This document shows, piece by piece, positions 13,003-13,092 of a stretch of 13,092 nt of DNA. This stretch comes from an uncultured bacterium (lineage in GTDB: Bacteria > Cyanobacteriota > Vampirovibrionia > Gastranaerophilales > Gastranaerophilaceae). The stretch lies in contig CADCPD010000002.1 of the NCBI GenBank assembly GCA_902803265.1, positions 1 through 13,092 of the forward strand, given 5' to 3'. Position numbers and translations under genes: made by a program. The notes beneath the pieces are model-generated. The model had not been told where the DNA came from, did not search any database, and was given only the letters and a program-made list of their open reading frames with translations. The stretch's first letter is position 1, and every line of letters starts with the position of its first letter.

Positions 13003-13092
13003 ATTTATGGTAAAAGAGCATGTTAGAAATGCACTTAAAGAAGATATAGGTTTTATAGATGTTACAACTGATATATTAACAGATAATGGAAA
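12992..13092 (+). CDS. nadC: nicotinate-nucleotide pyrophosphorylase, 5' end only
   Basis: The window ends after the first 33 codons. The translation has the NadC opening, VKEHVRNALKEDIGFIDVTTD (consensus ALxEDIGxGDxTT). NadC converts quinolinate and PRPP to nicotinate mononucleotide, CO2 and PPi. The start is taken as TTG 12992 because AAGGAG (12977-12982) lies 9 nt upstream; this overlaps nadB by 11 nt and gives the leader MLNKF before the in-frame ATG 13007. The ATG alone would be 24 nt from any ribosome-binding site. The Gly-Asp of the consensus reads Ile-Asp here. Confidence 0.88.
   Translation, partial: MLNKFMVKEHVRNALKEDIGFIDVTTDILTDNG

Overview
The window is AT-rich bacterial DNA, densely packed, with twelve complete protein genes and the first 33 codons of a thirteenth. 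It carries no rRNA, tRNA, insertion sequence or CRISPR array that I can see. The best guess for the source is a non-photosynthetic relative of Cyanobacteria (Vampirovibrionia/Melainabacteria, for example Gastranaerophilales). The reasons are a yggS-sepF pair, a MetK that looks cyanobacterial and is longer than the E. coli enzyme, LPS-transport genes with a single LptF/G-type permease (so an outer membrane) together with SepF-based division, and low GC. Diderm Firmicutes are the main alternative, and the Bacillus-like type I-alpha glutamine synthetase would fit them too. No marker gene settles it.

Layout. 1-238: a regulatory stretch with a perfect 22-bp dyad. 239-1420 (+): yggS (PLP homeostasis) and sepF (division), closed by a terminator. 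1421-1609: metK promoter and a compact structured leader. 1610-2881 (+): metK, with a terminator. 2943-5880 (+): four tightly spaced genes for a cysteine-rich C_GCAxxG protein, an Fmt-like formyltransferase, an endonuclease IV-like enzyme and an acyl-ACP thioesterase. 5886-9690 (-): four genes in the opposite direction; in transcription order they are a degenerate HD-GYP protein, lptB, lptF/G and a secreted phosphodiester glycosidase-like (NAGPA) protein. 9691-9923: a busy intergenic region. 9924-11288 (+): glnA, with a strong terminator. 11386-13092 (+): nadB overlapping the start of nadC (first steps of de novo NAD synthesis).

The most interesting signals are non-coding. (i) Perfect dyads of the form AAAYCATR-N6-YATGRTTT lie upstream of both yggS and glnA. 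Their length and geometry are those of CRP/NtcA-family operators, and at glnA the spacing to a -10 box is what an activator site would need. They suggest one shared regulator, perhaps of nitrogen status. (ii) Between the HD gene and glnA, on the minus strand, a consensus -10 box and a textbook terminator bracket a candidate small RNA of about 70 nt. (iii) The metK leader has a GC hairpin in an AT-rich background, whose loop can pair with the metK Shine-Dalgarno, as in small SAM-sensing pseudoknots.

Start codons were moved from the longest possible frames for yggS (ATG 239), sepF (GTG 923), the HD gene (ATG at 9690) and nadC (TTG 12992), on the basis of ribosome-binding sites or promoters.
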